From NCBI GenBank assembly GCA_017958935.1, contig JAGDBR010000370.1, forward strand, positions 1 through 8,417: a stretch of 8,417 nucleotides of DNA, given 5' to 3'. The position numbers and the translations under genes were made by a program. Shown here in pieces: positions 5,580 to 8,417 of the stretch (its first letter is position 1; each line of letters opens with the position of its first letter). This stretch comes from Lachnospiraceae bacterium. Lineage in GTDB: Bacteria > Bacillota_A > Clostridia > Lachnospirales > Lachnospiraceae. Below the pieces are notes generated by a model, which saw nothing but the letters and a program-made list of their open reading frames with translations, was not told the origin of the DNA and did no database searches.

Positions 5580-7064
5580 ATGCGAAAGTTTTATCTCCCG
5601 CATAAAGACGACATCCGCCTGACGATCCTGCATACGAACGACATCCACGGCGATTTCCTGCCCGAAGAAAAGGACGGGAAGATCTCCGGCGGCATTGCCC
5701 GCATGTCCGGCTACGTCCGGAAGGTCCGCGAGGAAGAAGACAACGTCGTCTTCCTGGTCGCGGGCGACATGTTCAAGGGATCGATCATCGACAGCGAATA
5801 CAAGGGCTTCTCGACGATCGAGCTCATGAACATGCTCTATCCCGACGCCGTGACGCTCGGCAACCACGAGACGGACTACGGTCTGTCGCATCTTCTGTTC
5901 ATTGAAAAGTGCGCGAACTTCCCGATCGTGAACGCGAACCTGTTCATCACGACGAACCACGTGCGCCTGTTCAATCCGTACATCAACATCGACCGCGGCG
6001 GCCTGCGCGTCCTCGTGATCGGCATCATCACCGACGAGGTGCTCGCGCAGACGAAGAATGAATCGATCATCGGTTCGTTCGTCGACGTGCGCGAAGCGGC
6101 CGAGGAAGTCAAGATCATCATCGACAACTACAAAACGACGAAGACCGACTACACGGTCCTGCTGACGCACATCGGCTTCGACAAGGACCAGGAGCTCGCT
6201 GCCCTGCTCTCGCCGGAGCTCGGCGTGGACCTGATCGTCGGCGGCCACACGCATACGTTCCTCGACGAGCCCTGCTATGTGAACGGCATTCCGATCGTCC
6301 AGGTCGGCACCGGCACGGACCAGATCGGCCGCGCGGACATCACGTTCTCGCGCTCCCGCCATCACCTGACCGGCTTCAGCTGGAAGAGCATCAAGGTCGA
6401 CGAAACGCTCTGTGATGAGGATCCGAACGTCAACGCCCTGATCAACAGCTACAAGGAAGGCACCGACCAGAAGTACAACCAGGTGCTCGCGACCTTCAAG
6501 CGGACGCTCACGCACCCGGCGCGCAACCGGGAGACCGAGCTCGGCAACCTGTTCGCGGACTTCATGCAGGAAGATTCTTCGTTCGACCTGATGATCCTGG
6601 GTTCAGGATCCTTACGGCTCCCGGAACTCGGCCCGGTGCTGACGCTGCAGGACCTCAAAGTCTTCTTCCCCTATGACGATTCGCTGCATCTTCTGACGGT
6701 CACGGGCGCCCAGCTGCGCCGCATGATCGCGTACGTCATGCGCGAGGAAGCGTTCTCCGGCCATACGGAATTCTATCAGTATTCCAAGCAGCTGCACTTC
6801 GTCTGGTCGCGCGGACAGCAGAAGTTTTTGAAGTTCGAGTTCAACGGCAAGGAAGTCACGGACGACCAGCGCATCAAGATCGCGCTCCAGGATTACCATT
6901 TCCAGAACTTCACCGATTTCTTCGGCGTTCCGTTCGAAGAAGTCGCGAAGAACCACCGGAGCCGCGTCATCGCGACGTCCTGCCAGGGCATCTACGAAGA
7001 GATGTTCACGAACCGCAGGAACATCGACGCGAAGGTCGAAGGCCGCATCACGGTCGTTGACTGA
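5580..7064 (+). CDS. Cytoplasmic metallophosphoesterase/5'-nucleotidase, YunD-like
   Basis: The 494-residue, two-domain protein belongs to the UshA/5'-nucleotidase family. The N-terminal metallophosphoesterase domain shows the two-metal ligands in order: Asp21 and His23 (TNDIHGD), Asp63 (AGDMF), Asn95 and His96 (GNHETDYG), His197 (LLTHIG), His223 and His225 (GGHTH). The C-terminal nucleotidase domain starts near 305 and is recognised by RNRETELGNLFADFM (316-329). Secreted relatives have NGGGIR where this has GSGSLR (341-346), and the usual GGDGY-like stretch is replaced by DYHFQNFTDFFG (438-449), so nucleotide binding may differ. There is no signal peptide or wall anchor, which suggests the cytoplasmic YunD type. 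The ATG at 5580 follows AAAGGAG. Probable substrates are nucleotides or nucleotide sugars; specificity is unknown. Confidence 0.92.
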   Translation: MRKFYLPHKDDIRLTILHTNDIHGDFLPEEKDGKISGGIARMSGYVRKVREEEDNVVFLVAGDMFKGSIIDSEYKGFSTIELMNMLYPDAVTLGNHETDYGLSHLLFIEKCANFPIVNANLFITTNHVRLFNPYINIDRGGLRVLVIGIITDEVLAQTKNESIIGSFVDVREAAEEVKIIIDNYKTTKTDYTVLLTHIGFDKDQELAALLSPELGVDLIVGGHTHTFLDEPCYVNGIPIVQVGTGTDQIGRADITFSRSRHHLTGFSWKSIKVDETLCDEDPNVNALINSYKEGTDQKYNQVLATFKRTLTHPARNRETELGNLFADFMQEDSSFDLMILGSGSLRLPELGPVLTLQDLKVFFPYDDSLHLLTVTGAQLRRMIAYVMREEAFSGHTEFYQYSKQLHFVWSRGQQKFLKFEFNGKEVTDDQRIKIALQDYHFQNFTDFFGVPFEEVAKNHRSRVIATSCQGIYEEMFTNRRNIDAKVEGRITVVD

Positions 7065-7105
7065 GACAGCGCTCCCTTCTCCTTCGGCAAAGCCGCAAAA
7101 GAAAT

Positions 7106-7132
7106 GCCCCGCCTGAAAAAGGCGGGGCTTTT
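7106..7132. terminator. Bidirectional intrinsic terminator between convergent units
   Basis: GCCCCGCCT (7106-7114) and AGGCGGGGC (7120-7128) form a perfect nine-base-pair stem over a five-base loop, followed by TTTT (7129-7132) on the plus strand. It lies 41 bases past the nucleotidase stop. On the minus strand the stem is followed by ATTTCTTTT, so it can also end the sortase transcript, whose stop codon is about 57 bases away. Confidence 0.88.
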
Positions 7133-7185
7133 GACGGCTCTTCGGGTCCCGGCGGCCGGTTCCTCCGGCGCGCCTTCAGCAGCCG

Positions 7186-8181
7186 TTACTGCTCGGACAC
7201 GAGGACCGCATGGACGACGAACCGCCGTTCGTCCGCTTCGTTCGTGCAGGTCGACATCGTGATGATGCGCTGCGCGCCGTCCGGGCGGACGCCCATGTCG
7301 CGGATCGATTCTTCGATCGCGTAATCCAGATACTTCTGGAAGCTTTCGTCGTTCGCGAAATTGTATTTGTAGGTGTACGTGTTCGTCATGTAATAGCCGG
7401 AGAAGACGCGGTAGATGAGCACGTCGCCGTTCGGCCGGTAGATCTTCACGTACGGATGCGTTTTGTAGAAATCGGCCTGCTCGTACAGGATCAGGTCGTG
7501 GAACATCTGGCTGTTCCGCTGGTTGTGGCCGTGCATGATCGTGTTGCGGTCTTCGAAAGGCTCTTTGATCCGGTAGTCCACGAAGATGCTGCCCGCGTTG
7601 TTCGGTTCTCCCGTCACGGCGGCGCGCAGGTACTTTTCATTGTCGTCTCCCTGCACGAGCGGATAGTCGATGTGCGTGCCTTCGATCTGGATCCAGCCGC
7701 AGACGTCCGGGTTGATCGCGATCAGCGAAGCCATGTCGAACGCGTACTTCGGCACGAGGATGTAGTCGAAGGTCATGTGTAGGAAGCCCAGCTTCGACTC
7801 GTGCGCGTGCGCCTCAAGGTCCTGCCAGATAGGATGCACGATGTCTTCGGTCGGCTGGACGGGCTCCGGCGGGTCCGTCGGGAGCACTTCCTGCGAAGGC
7901 GTTTCTTCATTGCCCGATGCGGACGGGATTTCCGTTTCAGCGGGTTCGGAGGACGGTTCCGGCTCTTCCTTCTTCGTCCGTTCGATCGTATTGCCGGGCG
8001 CCGTGAAGGACTCGCGGATGGAGGCATAGATGTCCTGCCCCTGCTTATAATCGGCCAGGATCATGATCAGCTTCACGGCCGCGAAGATGAAGATCGCGCC
8101 GAAGACGAGGAGCAGGCCGTTCCGCTTCAGGAAATACAGGAAGGGATTTCTCTTTTTTCTGCCGGTGGGCCGGTTACTCAT
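7186..8181 (-). CDS. Class B sortase (cysteine transpeptidase)
   Basis: The 331-residue, membrane-anchored enzyme has a basic N-terminus, one membrane segment (about 22-43) and an extracellular catalytic domain (numbering from the GTG at 8184; subtract one for the ATG). A Pro/Glu/Ser/Thr-rich linker spans about 70-115. Catalytic residues are His220 in MHGHN, Cys313 in STCTNEADERR and Arg321, eight residues after the cysteine as in SrtB. The final strand is FVVHAVLV. Sortases cleave a sorting signal and join the protein to cell wall or to another subunit. No sorting-signal protein is in view, so the substrate is unknown. The ATG at 8181 is preferred to the GTG at 8184 because AGGAGG then lies six bases upstream. 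It overlaps the preceding gene's stop by one base (TGATG). Confidence 0.93.
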   Translation of the reverse strand: MSNRPTGRKKRNPFLYFLKRNGLLLVFGAIFIFAAVKLIMILADYKQGQDIYASIRESFTAPGNTIERTKKEEPEPSSEPAETEIPSASGNEETPSQEVLPTDPPEPVQPTEDIVHPIWQDLEAHAHESKLGFLHMTFDYILVPKYAFDMASLIAINPDVCGWIQIEGTHIDYPLVQGDDNEKYLRAAVTGEPNNAGSIFVDYRIKEPFEDRNTIMHGHNQRNSQMFHDLILYEQADFYKTHPYVKIYRPNGDVLIYRVFSGYYMTNTYTYKYNFANDESFQKYLDYAIEESIRDMGVRPDGAQRIITMSTCTNEADERRFVVHAVLVSEQ

Positions 8182-8417
8182 CACTGCCCTCCTTTCCCGT
8201 AGCGGATCAGATAGGACTCGACGTCCTGTCGCGAGATCTTGATGCCCGTCGCGTCCGTGATCGGAAGCGGCACGAAGCCCGCCGGGATCTCTCCCGCCCC
8301 CTTCGGCAGCTTCTTCAGCACGTGCGGCGAATACCGGTAGGTGGCATTTCCGTTCGCCGTGCAGATCGCGCCCTGTTCGGGATCGATGTAGATCCGGTCG
8401 TTGAACACCTTCAGCAG
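8181..8417 (-). CDS. C-terminal part of an unidentified protein, cut by the window edge
   Basis: The last 78 residues of a longer reading frame are visible; the frame stays open to the right edge (it continues LLKV before FNDRIYIDPEQ). A GTG at 8408 is possible as a start but has no ribosome binding site in the few bases visible. I do not recognise the family. The fragment is soluble-looking with no membrane segment, has one cysteine, and ends in SYLIRYGKGGQ. Its stop overlaps the sortase ATG (TGATG), so the two genes are probably translated together. No LPXTG- or NPQTN-like sorting motif is seen in the visible part, so it gives no sign of being the sortase's substrate. Confidence 0.7.
   Translation of the reverse strand: MLKVFNDRIYIDPEQGAICTANGNATYRYSPHVLKKLPKGAGEIPAGFVPLPITDATGIKISRQDVESYLIRYGKGGQ

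Noticed and set aside
5004..6515. Minus-strand open frame of 503 codons
   Set aside because: It is antisense to the cupin and nucleotidase, which have intact catalytic motifs. Its composition (Val, Asp, Arg, Ala) is that of a GC-rich shadow frame.
7210..7782. Plus-strand open frame of 190 codons
   Set aside because: It is antisense to the sortase catalytic domain, and its biased Val/Arg/Asp composition marks it as a shadow.

Overview
The window looks like the chromosome of a GC-rich Bacillota (Firmicutes) bacterium, probably an anaerobic, host- or gut-associated one. The grounds are strong AGGAGG ribosome binding sites, sigma-A type promoters, a YtrA-type GntR/ABC operon, a class B sortase, a tagaturonate-epimerase-like protein and a YunD-like nucleotidase. 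The sequence does not fix genus or family. Most very long antisense reading frames are by-products of the GC-rich codon usage.

Layout. (1) Bases 1-613 hold no credible gene. They contain two imperfect palindromes of 210 bases each (79-288 and 341-550), separated by 52 bases. Each has a roughly 95-base core bounded by GAATGTCT/AGACATTC. The two cores are homologous in opposite orientation and show compensatory base changes in their stems. The left arm of the first palindrome is duplicated as a 60-base tandem repeat. (2) Bases 614-3434 are a minus-strand operon: a small GntR/YtrA-type repressor, an ABC ATPase, a six-helix permease and a lipoprotein. The genes overlap or nearly touch. The operon starts at a sigma-A promoter whose -10 lies inside a 28-base palindrome (likely the repressor's operator) and ends at a strong terminator. 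(3) Bases 3518-5026 carry a single minus-strand gene for a UxaE-like tagaturonate epimerase with its own good promoter. (4) Bases 5058-7132 are a divergent plus-strand pair: a small cupin, then a cytoplasmic metallophosphoesterase/5'-nucleotidase, ending at a terminator shared with the convergent unit. (5) Bases 7186-8417 hold a class B sortase, minus strand, coupled through a TGATG overlap to an unidentified gene that runs off the right edge.

How they work together. The four-gene operon is best read as an autoregulated envelope-stress or export module of the YtrA/YtrB type. UxaE would interconvert keto-uronates in galacturonate/glucuronate catabolism. The cupin shares its divergent control region and may or may not act in the same pathway. 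The nucleotidase and sortase appear to be independent housekeeping or surface functions. The least explained part is the palindrome pair at the left end.
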